From contig JAEZCL010000201.1 in the NCBI GenBank assembly GCA_023433585.1, positions 1 through 32,818 of the forward strand: a stretch of 32,818 bases of DNA. The letters are read 5' to 3'. Source of the stretch: Pseudomonadota bacterium. Its GTDB lineage: Bacteria; Pseudomonadota; Alphaproteobacteria; Caulobacterales; Caulobacteraceae. This document shows, piece after piece, positions 16,947-23,962 of the stretch. The position numbers and the translations under genes were made by a program. Below the pieces are notes generated by a model, which did not search any database, was not told the origin of the DNA, and was given only the letters and a program-made list of their open reading frames with translations. The stretch's first letter is position 1. Every line of letters starts with the position of its first letter.

Positions 16947-16968
16947 ATAGAGGGCCTGTTCCCGCATC

Positions 16969-17075
16969 CGTCATCCCCGGCCTTGTGCCGGGGATCCATA
17001 ATCACGGCGCGTTCCGAACTCGCCTGGCCTTGCCCGAGCGTATGGATCGCCGGGACAGGCCCGGCGATGACGGGG
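16969..17075. repeat. Dispersed alphaproteobacterial palindromic repeat
   Basis: A long imperfect inverted repeat: CGTCATCCCCGGCCTTGTGC...GGATCCA at the left pairs with TGGATCGCCGGGACAGGCCC...GATGACGGGGG at the right, with about 45 bases of unpaired centre. This is a familiar small interspersed repeat of alphaproteobacterial intergenic regions. It sits between the convergent GH35 and galM genes and may serve as a transcription barrier. Confidence 0.8.
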
Positions 17076-17126
17076 GAAGACAGGTTCAGGTGAATAAAGA
17101 CCAGCAGCTTATATGAGGCCCCCAAC

Positions 17127-17987
17127 TTAGACGGCGGGCTCCACCGACACCGTCATCCACATGGCCAGGCTCTCGCCGGGTTCGAGCACGGCCATGGCGC
17201 CGGGCGCATCGACGGCGCCGTTCAGGGCGTCGGGACGGTGGGTCACCGGTTCGATGCACAGAAAACCCTCGCCTACCGGCGTGAAAACCTGGGCGATCGG
17301 GCAGTTGTCGGACGCGCCGATCAGCACCGCATGACCATCCTGATCGATGCGGGCGCGGCGATCCCAGCCGCAATAGGCGTGGTCGATGAAGGGCGCCTCG
17401 GCCCCGGCCCGTCCGCCCGACCAGTCCAGCGGATCGCCGGGCCCGATCGTGCGCCAGGGCACGCCGGGCGCCCCCACGTCCCAGGCGCCGGCGGCCGCCA
17501 GGGTCAGGCGGGTCGCCGGGCCGCGCGGGAAATAGGGATGCAGGCCCAGCCCCGCGGGCGCGGGCTCGTCGGCGTCGTTGCGCAAGGCGAGGTCGATGCG
17601 CAGACCCGCCTCGTCCAGGGTGAAGGTCTGGACCGCCCGATAGGCCCAAGGCCAGGCGTCCGGGGCGTGATCGTGGGCCAGCACCACTGAATCCGCCGTC
17701 GCCGCCTCAACCCGCCAGGGCGACAGCCAGCCGTCCCCGTGCAGCGCGTGGGGCGCGAAGGCGTCCAGCACCGGCAGGCTGACGGCGCGGCCGCCGAAGA
17801 CGAAGCGCGCTTCCATGACCCGGTTGGCGTAGGGCGTCAGGGGAAAGCAGGCGGTGCGGAGGATGTCTCCGTTCCCCTGCGGCGTCGGGCGCAAGATCGG
17901 CCGGTCTCGCCAGGTCAGGGCGGCGACGGAGGCGCCCAGCGCCGGATCGACGCTCAGCCGCCAGTCGCCGGCCGACAGCGCGATCAC
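17127..17987 (-). CDS. galM: Aldose 1-epimerase (mutarotase)
   Basis: Interconverts alpha and beta anomers of free aldoses; in this context xylose, and possibly galactose or glucose from the exported glycosidases. The 286-residue protein has the galactose-mutarotase beta-sandwich with the expected residues: H83 (HGDGW), catalytic acid H150 (GLGLHPYFP) and catalytic base E246 (CIEPVTHRPDA). The start is a GTG whose bases overlap the xylC stop (GTGA), a translational coupling that fixes it against the much longer open frame. It is the last gene of the minus-strand xyl operon. It is more compact than E. coli GalM (346 residues), similar to many bacterial subfamily members. Confidence 0.88.
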   Translation of the reverse strand: MIALSAGDWRLSVDPALGASVAALTWRDRPILRPTPQGNGDILRTACFPLTPYANRVMEARFVFGGRAVSLPVLDAFAPHALHGDGWLSPWRVEAATADSVVLAHDHAPDAWPWAYRAVQTFTLDEAGLRIDLALRNDADEPAPAGLGLHPYFPRGPATRLTLAAAGAWDVGAPGVPWRTIGPGDPLDWSGGRAGAEAPFIDHAYCGWDRRARIDQDGHAVLIGASDNCPIAQVFTPVGEGFLCIEPVTHRPDALNGAVDAPGAMAVLEPGESLAMWMTVSVEPAV

Positions 17988-18841
17988 AGGCGGATGCGGT
18001 TCTGCGGCAGGCCGGGCGTCTCGACCCGAACCCGGAACAGACCGCCCGCCAGGGGCTGTTTCGCCCGCGTCTCGGCGTCCTGCCCCAGCCAGGCGGTGGT
18101 GCAGTAGAGGGTCTTCAGATCGTCGTCGCCGAAGGCCGCCTTGGTCACGGCCGAGACGGGGAAGTCGATCTTGCCCAGCCGCGTCCCATCCGGCGCGTAA
18201 CGGGCCACGCCCCAGCCGCCGAACAGGCCCACGTGCAGCACGCCGGACGAATCCACCGACGGGCCGTCGGCGTAGCCGTCCTCGGTCCGGGCGAACAGGC
18301 GTCTGTTCGAAATCGCGCCGTCGGCATGATCGAAGGCGTAGATGGCCTTGTCCAGGGTGTCGTGATGATAGAGCACCCGGCCGTCCGGGCTCAGCGCCGG
18401 GCCGTTGGTGACGCCATAGCCGTCGTCCATGAGCGTCAACTCGCCCGCCGCCCAGCGATAGAGGGCGCCGGTTTTCCCGACCTCGGAATCGTCCATGGAG
18501 CCGAACCACAGCGACCCGTCCGGCGCCGTGAAACCGTCGTTCAGCCGGTTCTGGGGCCGATCCGCCTCGACCGGCTGGAACAGGGAGAAATCCCCCGCCT
18601 CAACATCGAAGCGCCAGAGGCCGCCGCGCACGCCGCAGATCAGCGACCCGTCCTCGGCCGGCAGGGCGAAGCCGATCTGGTCCGGCGCGGACCAGCTCTG
18701 TTTCGCATCGTCATCGACGCCGTAGCGGTTCAGGGTCCGGCCCTTGATGTCCACGAACCAGACGCAGCGCCGGGGCGCGTCCCACACCGGCCCCTCGGCC
18801 AATTCGGCCTTCAGGTCCCAGATCAGCTCCGGCGCCGCCAC
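17984..18841 (-). CDS. xylC: Xylono-lactonase (SMP-30/gluconolactonase family)
   Basis: Hydrolyses D-xylono-lactone to D-xylonate, the second Weimberg step. The 285-residue six-bladed beta-propeller carries the metal ligands of the SMP-30 family: E16 (LAEGPVW), N101 (LNDG), N146 (VTNGPALSPDG) and D192 (YADGPSVD). It aligns by eye along its length with Caulobacter XylC, including ELAEGPVW near the start and the ending PLAGGLFRVRVE...PQNRIRL. The start is GTG, 3 bases after the xylA stop. The stop overlaps the galM start by 4 bases. Confidence 0.92.
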   Translation of the reverse strand: MAAPELIWDLKAELAEGPVWDAPRRCVWFVDIKGRTLNRYGVDDDAKQSWSAPDQIGFALPAEDGSLICGVRGGLWRFDVEAGDFSLFQPVEADRPQNRLNDGFTAPDGSLWFGSMDDSEVGKTGALYRWAAGELTLMDDGYGVTNGPALSPDGRVLYHHDTLDKAIYAFDHADGAISNRRLFARTEDGYADGPSVDSSGVLHVGLFGGWGVARYAPDGTRLGKIDFPVSAVTKAAFGDDDLKTLYCTTAWLGQDAETRAKQPLAGGLFRVRVETPGLPQNRIRL

Positions 18842-18844
18842 GCA

Positions 18845-20287
18845 TCAGCTCCAGGAATAGGCGGTCTTGGTCTGGGTGAAGAACTCCACCGCCGCGAAGC
18901 CCTGTTCGCGCGGGCCATAGCTGGACTTCTTCGAGCCGCCGAACGGCACGTGATAGTCGACCCCCGCCGTGGGCAGGTTGACCATGACCATCCCGGCCCT
19001 GGCGTTCCGCTGGAAGTGCCGCGCGTGCTTCAGGCTGGTGGTGACGATGCCCGCCGACAGGCCGAACTCGACGCCGTTGGCGATCTCCAGCGCCTCTTCA
19101 TAGGACTTGACCCGGATGGTCGAGGCGACCGGGCCGAACACCTCTTCCTGATTGATGCGCATGGCCGCGTCCGTGTCGGCGATCAGGGTCGGCTGGACGT
19201 ACCAGCCGGGCTTGCCCAGGTTCAGGCGCTCGCCGCCGGTGACGATGCGGCCGCCGTCGCCGCGCGCCACGTCGATATAGCGATACGAGGTCTCGCGCTG
19301 GTCCTCGCTGACCGCCGGGCCGATGTTGGTTTCGGGATCCAGCGCATCGCCCACCTTCAGGCCCTTCAGCTTCTCGGCCAGGGCCTCGACGAAACGGTCG
19401 TGGATGGCGTCGTGCACGATCAGGCGGCTGGAGGCGGTGCAGCGCTGGCCCGTAGCGAAGAAGCTGCCGTCCAGCGCGATGGCCACGGCGCGCTCCAGGT
19501 CCGCGTCGTCCATGACGATCAGAGGGTTCTTGCCGCCCATCTCCAGCTGCACGCGCGCCTGGCGCTTGACCGCGCCCTGGGCCACGCCCGCGCCGACCCC
19601 TTGCGAGCCGGTGAAGCTGATCCCGTCCACGCCGGGATGGTCGACGATGGCCTGGCCCACGCGGCCCCGGCCGATGACCATGTTCAGCACCCCGTTCGGC
19701 AGGCCCGCCTCGTGCAGGATGGCGACCAGGGCCTCGGCCGTCGCGGGCGTCGGCCCGGCGGGCTTGATGACCACGGTGTTGCCGAAGGCCAGGGCCGGCG
19801 CCGACTTCCACGCCGGGATGGCGATGGGGAAGTTCCAGGGGGTGATGAGGCCGTAAACCCCCACCGCCTGGCGATAGGTCTGAATCTCCACCCCCGGGCG
19901 CGTCGAGGCCAGGTTCTGGCCGTGCAGCCTCAGGGCCTCGCCGCCAAAATACTTCAGGATGCGCGCGGCGCGCACCGTCTCGCCGACGCCCTCGGCCAGG
20001 GTCTTGCCCTCCTCGCGCGACAACAGGCGGCCCACCGCTTCGCGGCGCTCGAACAGGATGTTCGACGCCCGGTCCAGCACGTCGGACCGCACCTCGGGCG
20101 AAGCGTCGGCCCAGGCGGGGAAGGCGGCGCGCGCCGCGTCCACCGCCGCGTTCACCTCCGCGTCTCCGCCATCAGGGGTGCGGGCGACGATGTCGCGGGT
20201 GTCTGAAGGGTTCAGGCTCTCGCTCGGCCGGTCCGCCGACACCTTCTCGCCGTTGATCCAGTGGGACAGTTCGAGTGTGTCGGTCAT
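18845..20287 (-). CDS. xylA: 2-oxoglutarate semialdehyde dehydrogenase
   Basis: NAD(P)+-dependent oxidation of 2-oxoglutarate semialdehyde to 2-oxoglutarate, the last Weimberg step, feeding the TCA cycle. The 480-residue aldehyde dehydrogenase has N152 (TPWNFP), general base E249 (LEMGGKNP) and nucleophile C283 (GQRCTASSR). Long stretches match Caulobacter XylA as I remember it, including the ending FFTQTKTAYSWS. Note that this XylA is unrelated to xylose isomerase, which carries the same symbol in other bacteria. The gene lies 140 bases after the MFS gene, with a stable hairpin in the gap, and 3 bases before xylC. Confidence 0.94.
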   Translation of the reverse strand: MTDTLELSHWINGEKVSADRPSESLNPSDTRDIVARTPDGGDAEVNAAVDAARAAFPAWADASPEVRSDVLDRASNILFERREAVGRLLSREEGKTLAEGVGETVRAARILKYFGGEALRLHGQNLASTRPGVEIQTYRQAVGVYGLITPWNFPIAIPAWKSAPALAFGNTVVIKPAGPTPATAEALVAILHEAGLPNGVLNMVIGRGRVGQAIVDHPGVDGISFTGSQGVGAGVAQGAVKRQARVQLEMGGKNPLIVMDDADLERAVAIALDGSFFATGQRCTASSRLIVHDAIHDRFVEALAEKLKGLKVGDALDPETNIGPAVSEDQRETSYRYIDVARGDGGRIVTGGERLNLGKPGWYVQPTLIADTDAAMRINQEEVFGPVASTIRVKSYEEALEIANGVEFGLSAGIVTTSLKHARHFQRNARAGMVMVNLPTAGVDYHVPFGGSKKSSYGPREQGFAAVEFFTQTKTAYSWS

Positions 20288-20358
20288 GGCGTATTTCCAG
20301 TTTCAAGAGGTGGGCGAGAAGGCCCGATCCTATTTAGTCGTTCATCGCTCAAGGCGAA

Positions 20359-20383
20359 GGCCGGACGGAGACTCCGCCCGGCC
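20359..20383 (-). promoter_or_regulatory. Intra-operon hairpin between the MFS gene and xylA
   Basis: On the minus strand GGCCGGGCGGA pairs with TCCGTCCGGCC (11 bp with one G-T pair) around a 3-base loop. No T-run follows, so it is more likely an mRNA-stabilising or processing element, or a partial attenuator, than a full terminator. It lies 45 bases after the MFS stop. Confidence 0.5.
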
Positions 20384-20427
20384 CGCCTCGAAATCAAGCG
20401 ACCGCCCGAAAGCGTCCGCAGGTCGGG

Positions 20428-21852
20428 TCAGCCGGTCATTTCCTCCAGCTCCTTGCCCTTGGTCTCCTGGATGAAGGCCTTGACCAGGAAGAAGCTGATG
20501 ACGGCCGCGGCGGTGTAGAGCGCATAGGTGCCGCCCAGACCCAGGCCGTCGGCCATGGCCGGGAAGCTCTGGACCACCAGATAGTTGGCGCCCCATTGCG
20601 CGAGCCCCGCCACCGCCAGCGCCGAGCCACGCATCTGGTTGGGGAACATCTCGCCCAGCATGACCCACATCACCGGGCCCCAGCTGAAGTTGAAGAAGAT
20701 CACATAGAGGTTCGCCGCGACGAGTGCGGTCCAGCCGGCCGTCTCGCCCAGGACCAGGTTGCCCGCCGCGTCCTGGCCCGCGCCGCCGAAGGCCCAGGTC
20801 ATGGCGCCCAGCGTCAGGGCCATGCCGATGGAGCCGATCATCAGAAGCGGCTTGCGCCCCAGCCGGTCGATCAGCAACAGGGCGGCGAACACCGCTGCGA
20901 TGGAGACCGCGCCGGACAGGATGTTGCGCTCCAGCGCCACGGATTCCGACACGCCCGCCAGCCGCCACAGGGTCTCGCCGTAGTAGAAGATGACGTTGAT
21001 GCCCACGAACTGCTGGAAGGTGGCCAGCATGATCCCGGCCCAGACGATGGGGCGGAAGATCGTGCCCTTGGCCGTCACGTCGGCGAAGCTGGGGCGGTGA
21101 TCCTTGGTGAAGCTGGCCTGGATCTCGCCCACCTTGCGGTCCGCCTCGGCGGTTCCGAACAGGCTGGCCAGCACCTTGTGCGCCTGTTCGTTGCGCCCCC
21201 GGCTGACCAGGTAGCGCGGACTTTCGGGGATCAGGAACAGGGCCAGCAGGAACACCACCGCCGGAACCGCCTGGGCCAGATACATCCAGCGCCACGCCTC
21301 GACCCCCGCCAGTTCGCCCAGCGAGCCGCCCGCGTGCCGGGCCAGGAAATAGTTGACCACGAAGGCGGCGGTCAGGCCGGTGATTATCATCACCTGCTGC
21401 ACGGTGGTCAGGCGGCCCCGGATCTTCGCCGGCGCCACCTCGGAGATGTAAAGCGGCGACAGCACGCTGGCGGCCCCCACCGCCATGCCCCCGGCGAAAC
21501 GGGCGGCGACGAACATTTCGTGCATGTCGGTCAGGCCCTGGACCAGGGCGCCGACCACGAACAGCACCGCCGCCAGGATCATCACCGTTCGGCGGCCGAT
21601 GGCGTCGGCCAGACGCCCGGCGAAGAAGGCGCCGAACGCGCAGCCGATCAGCAGCGACCCCACCGTGAAGCCCAGCCCCGTCGAATCCAGGCTGAACTGC
21701 TCGGTCAGGCCGCTCTGGGTGCCGTTGACCGCGCCGCTGTCGTAACCGAACAGGAGGCCGCCGATGGTGGCCACCGAGACGATCCCGGCGATCAGGCCGG
21801 TGTTGGTTCGCGCGATCGCGGCTGGATCGCCCCCGCCTGTTGAACTTGTCAT
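20428..21852 (-). CDS. MFS sugar:H+ symporter (probable xylose transporter)
   Basis: Major facilitator of the sugar porter family, 474 residues with about 12 membrane segments. Signatures are GGLLFGYDSGAVNG in TM1, FFAGRLADAIGRR (loop 2-3), ILSPLYISEVAPAKIRG-like in TM4 (here VLSPLYISEVAPAKIRG), PESPRYLVSRGR at the end of TM6, and PVMWVMLGEMFPNQMRG in TM10. The relatives I recall are XylE-, GalP- and GLUT-type proton symporters. Its place between xylB and xylA points to D-xylose uptake, but hexoses cannot be excluded. GGGAGG lies 8 bases before the ATG. It starts about 50 bases after xylB in the same direction. Confidence 0.9.
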   Translation of the reverse strand: MTSSTGGGDPAAIARTNTGLIAGIVSVATIGGLLFGYDSGAVNGTQSGLTEQFSLDSTGLGFTVGSLLIGCAFGAFFAGRLADAIGRRTVMILAAVLFVVGALVQGLTDMHEMFVAARFAGGMAVGAASVLSPLYISEVAPAKIRGRLTTVQQVMIITGLTAAFVVNYFLARHAGGSLGELAGVEAWRWMYLAQAVPAVVFLLALFLIPESPRYLVSRGRNEQAHKVLASLFGTAEADRKVGEIQASFTKDHRPSFADVTAKGTIFRPIVWAGIMLATFQQFVGINVIFYYGETLWRLAGVSESVALERNILSGAVSIAAVFAALLLIDRLGRKPLLMIGSIGMALTLGAMTWAFGGAGQDAAGNLVLGETAGWTALVAANLYVIFFNFSWGPVMWVMLGEMFPNQMRGSALAVAGLAQWGANYLVVQSFPAMADGLGLGGTYALYTAAAVISFFLVKAFIQETKGKELEEMTG

Positions 21853-21901
21853 TCCTCAGTCCTCCCGATGGGGTTCTCCCGACCCCGGTTGAGATCGTCG
21901 G

Positions 21902-22660
21902 CTATCGCCAGCCGGCGTCCACGAAATACTCATGCCCCGTTATGGCGCGGGCTTCATCCGAAGACAGGAACAGGGCCAGGGCGGCCACGTCCCGGGGCTC
22001 GATCCTGATCTTCAGGCACTGCGAGGCGACGATCTCGGCCTCCCCCTCGGGGGTGTACCATTGCATCTGACGCGGGGTCTTGACGTTGCCCGGCACGATG
22101 CAGGCCACGCGCACCCCATCGGCGCCCCATTCCCTGGCCAGCGAGCGCGTCATGCCCTCGATGGCCGCCTTGGCGGTTTCGTAGAGGGACAGGTCGGCCA
22201 GGCCCAGATGCCACGAGATGGATCCCAGGTTCAGGATCACGCCGGCGCCGCGCGCCCGCATGGACGGCGCCACGGCCTGGGCGGCGAAGAACTGATGACG
22301 CAGGTTCACCGCCATGCGGTCGTCCCAGTAGGCGGGCGTGACCTGGTCCGCCGCGTGGCGGTCGTCGTTGGCGGCGTTGTTCAGCAGGATGTCCACCGGC
22401 CCGTGCTCGGCCTCGATGCGGGCGAAACAGGTCTTCAGCGCCTCCACGTCCGTCAGGTCGCAGGGCAGATAGACCGGCGCGGGGACCAGGTCCGCCAGCC
22501 GGGCCTCCAGCGCGCGCGACGCCTCTTCGGCGATGTCGAGGAACACCACCCGCGCGCCCTGGCGGGCGTAGGCCTCGGTCAGGCCCTCGCCGATGCCGGA
22601 ACCGCCGCCGGTGACCACCACCAGACGGTCTTTCAGACAGGGATAGACAGCTCCGCTCAT
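21902..22660 (-). CDS. xylB: D-xylose 1-dehydrogenase (NAD+, SDR family)
   Basis: Oxidises D-xylose to D-xylono-1,4-lactone, the first Weimberg step. The 252-residue classical SDR has TGGGSGIG (17-24), D42 after the second strand (favouring NAD+ over NADP+), NNA (94-96), the catalytic S147 in GSISWHLG, and Y160/K164 in LYETAK. SISWHLG, TPEGEAEIVASQCLK and the ending TGHEYFVDAGWR match Caulobacter XylB very closely as I remember it. Here XylB is not xylulokinase. GGAGG lies 6 bases before the ATG, inside the xylX end; the ATG overlaps the xylX stop (ATGA). Confidence 0.95.
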   Translation of the reverse strand: MSGAVYPCLKDRLVVVTGGGSGIGEGLTEAYARQGARVVFLDIAEEASRALEARLADLVPAPVYLPCDLTDVEALKTCFARIEAEHGPVDILLNNAANDDRHAADQVTPAYWDDRMAVNLRHQFFAAQAVAPSMRARGAGVILNLGSISWHLGLADLSLYETAKAAIEGMTRSLAREWGADGVRVACIVPGNVKTPRQMQWYTPEGEAEIVASQCLKIRIEPRDVAALALFLSSDEARAITGHEYFVDAGWR

Positions 22661-23820
22661 CGCGCGCCTCCAAGCAGGCCGCGAGAGGCCAGATTATGCA
22701 TCAGGGCCGAGACCCCCAGGGTCCAGGGCGGCGCCTGGTCGCAAGTCGTGACCGTGTTCTCGAGCACCCCCAGCCGGGGCGACGACACCCGCACCCGGTC
22801 GCCCGGCTTGTGGGTGAATCCGGCGCCCAGCGCGTCCCGATCCTCGATGGGCGCGAACATGGTGCCGAGATAGAGGACGAAACCGTCCGGATACTGATGG
22901 TGCCGGCCCAGCGTCTGGCCGACCAGCTCCACCGGATCGCGGCTTATCAGGTGCATGGAGCTTTCGCCCTCCAGCACGAAGCCGTCGTCACCCGTCACCT
23001 GCAACGACACGGTGGCGTCGCGCAGGTCATCCAGGGTGAATGCTTCGTCGAACAGGCGGATGAAGGGGCCGAGCGCGGCCGAGGCGTTGTTGTCCTTGGC
23101 CTTGCCCAGCAACAGGGCCGAGCGCCCCTCGATGTCGCGCAGATTGACGTCGTTGCCCAGGGTCGCGCCCAAGATGCGTCCGGACGGATCACAGACCACC
23201 GCCACCTCGGGCTCCGGATTGTTCCAGGCCGAATCGGAGCGCACCCCCACGAAGTCGCCCCACCCCACCGAGGACAAGATCGGCGCCTTGGTGAAGATCT
23301 CGGCGTCCGGCCCGATGGCGACCTCCAGATACTGGGACCACAGGCCGTCGGCGATCAGGGCGGCCTTCAGCGCGGCGGCCTGTTCGGAGCCCGGCTTCAC
23401 GGCCGACAGGTCGGCGCCGACGCGGTCCTTGAGCGCCTTTCTGATCTCGTCGGCGCGGGCGGCGTCGCCCCGGGCGCGCTCCTCGATCACCCGCTCCACC
23501 GCCGAGACCGCGAAGGTGACGCCGGACGCCTTGACGCATTGCAGGTCGACCGGCGACAGCAGCTTCACGGCCTCGGGCCCGGCCTTGTCCCAGACGACGG
23601 CGAAATTCTGGTCCCGAAGCGCGCCCAGGTCGCGGCCCTCGAAGGCGACGAGATCGTCCGCACGCGCCAGGGCGTCGGCCACGGTGGGAGCGAAACCGGA
23701 AATGTCCTGAAGCCGCCCGCCGCGCACGCGCACGGGCGTCGGCCCCTCCGGCAGAGCGATCCGTCCGATCAGAGTCGCGGCGTCCGAATCCGCCGCCAGA
23801 TAATCAACGATACTGGCCAT
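22657..23820 (-). CDS. xylX: 2-keto-3-deoxy-D-xylonate dehydratase (FAH superfamily)
   Basis: Converts 2-keto-3-deoxy-D-xylonate to 2-oxoglutarate semialdehyde, the fourth Weimberg step. Of 387 residues, the C-terminal two thirds form a fumarylacetoacetate-hydrolase-like domain. Typical stretches are YLEVAIGPDAEIFTKAP (164-180), NNPEPEVAVV (200-209, with the acidic metal-binding pair) and LGNDVNLRDIEGRSALLLGK (221-240). The N-terminal domain includes KLLSPVDLQCVKASGVTFAV. Similarity to Caulobacter XylX as remembered is obvious over the full length. It is the first structural gene after the xylX promoter. GGGGGAA precedes the ATG, somewhat close. The stop overlaps xylB by 4 bases. Confidence 0.94.
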   Translation of the reverse strand: MASIVDYLAADSDAATLIGRIALPEGPTPVRVRGGRLQDISGFAPTVADALARADDLVAFEGRDLGALRDQNFAVVWDKAGPEAVKLLSPVDLQCVKASGVTFAVSAVERVIEERARGDAARADEIRKALKDRVGADLSAVKPGSEQAAALKAALIADGLWSQYLEVAIGPDAEIFTKAPILSSVGWGDFVGVRSDSAWNNPEPEVAVVCDPSGRILGATLGNDVNLRDIEGRSALLLGKAKDNNASAALGPFIRLFDEAFTLDDLRDATVSLQVTGDDGFVLEGESSMHLISRDPVELVGQTLGRHHQYPDGFVLYLGTMFAPIEDRDALGAGFTHKPGDRVRVSSPRLGVLENTVTTCDQAPPWTLGVSALMHNLASRGLLGGAR

Positions 23821-23867
23821 TTCCCCCGCCGTCGCGTTGGCGGGAGGCCCGCCGGCGCGGTCGTTTG

Positions 23868-23881
23868 TGTTAGCGGTAACA
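23868..23881. promoter_or_regulatory. XylR-type operator in the xylX promoter
   Basis: TGTTAGCGGTAACA, an imperfect 14-bp palindrome (TGTTA...TAACA) with a central CG, the same pattern as the box in front of the GH3 gene and as the Caulobacter XylR operator I recall. It begins 2 bases after one predicted -10 (GGCTTT) and overlaps the alternative -10 (GATGTT), a typical repressor position. Confidence 0.72.
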
Positions 23882-23883
23882 TC

Positions 23884-23912
23884 AAAGCCCGCGCGACCGG
23901 TGTCAAGGTCAA
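23884..23912 (-). promoter_or_regulatory. Core promoter of xylX-xylB-MFS-xylA-xylC-galM
   Basis: On the minus strand TTGACC (23907-23912), 17 bases, GGCTTT (23884-23889). A second -35-like TTGACA (23901-23906) lies immediately downstream and pairs with GATGTT (23878-23883), again at 17 bases. Either core places the start point within or next to the XylR-type box. Confidence 0.6.
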
Positions 23913-23914
23913 TT

Positions 23915-23930
23915 GGTGAACCGTTTCACC
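23915..23930. promoter_or_regulatory. Second LacI-type palindrome upstream of the xylX -35
   Basis: GGTGAACCGTTTCACC: arms GGTGAA and TTCACC are perfect and the centre has the CG typical of LacI-family sites. It differs from the two XylR-type boxes. It ends 2 bases before the -35 hexamer and 33 bases after the lacI stop. It may be the site of another LacI-family protein or of the local one. Confidence 0.5.
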
Positions 23931-23962
23931 CTTGCGGCGCGGTCAGGGAATTCGGGCGGCTC

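Noticed and set aside
18233..20206. A 657-codon plus-strand frame opposite xylC and xylA.
   Set aside because: It spans two well-identified genes on the other strand and their junction, and its composition is typical of an antisense shadow.
18845..20287. Reading xylA and xylB as xylose isomerase and xylulokinase.
   Set aside because: The products are an aldehyde dehydrogenase (xylA) and a short-chain dehydrogenase (xylB at 21902-22660). The symbols follow Caulobacter usage, not that of E. coli.
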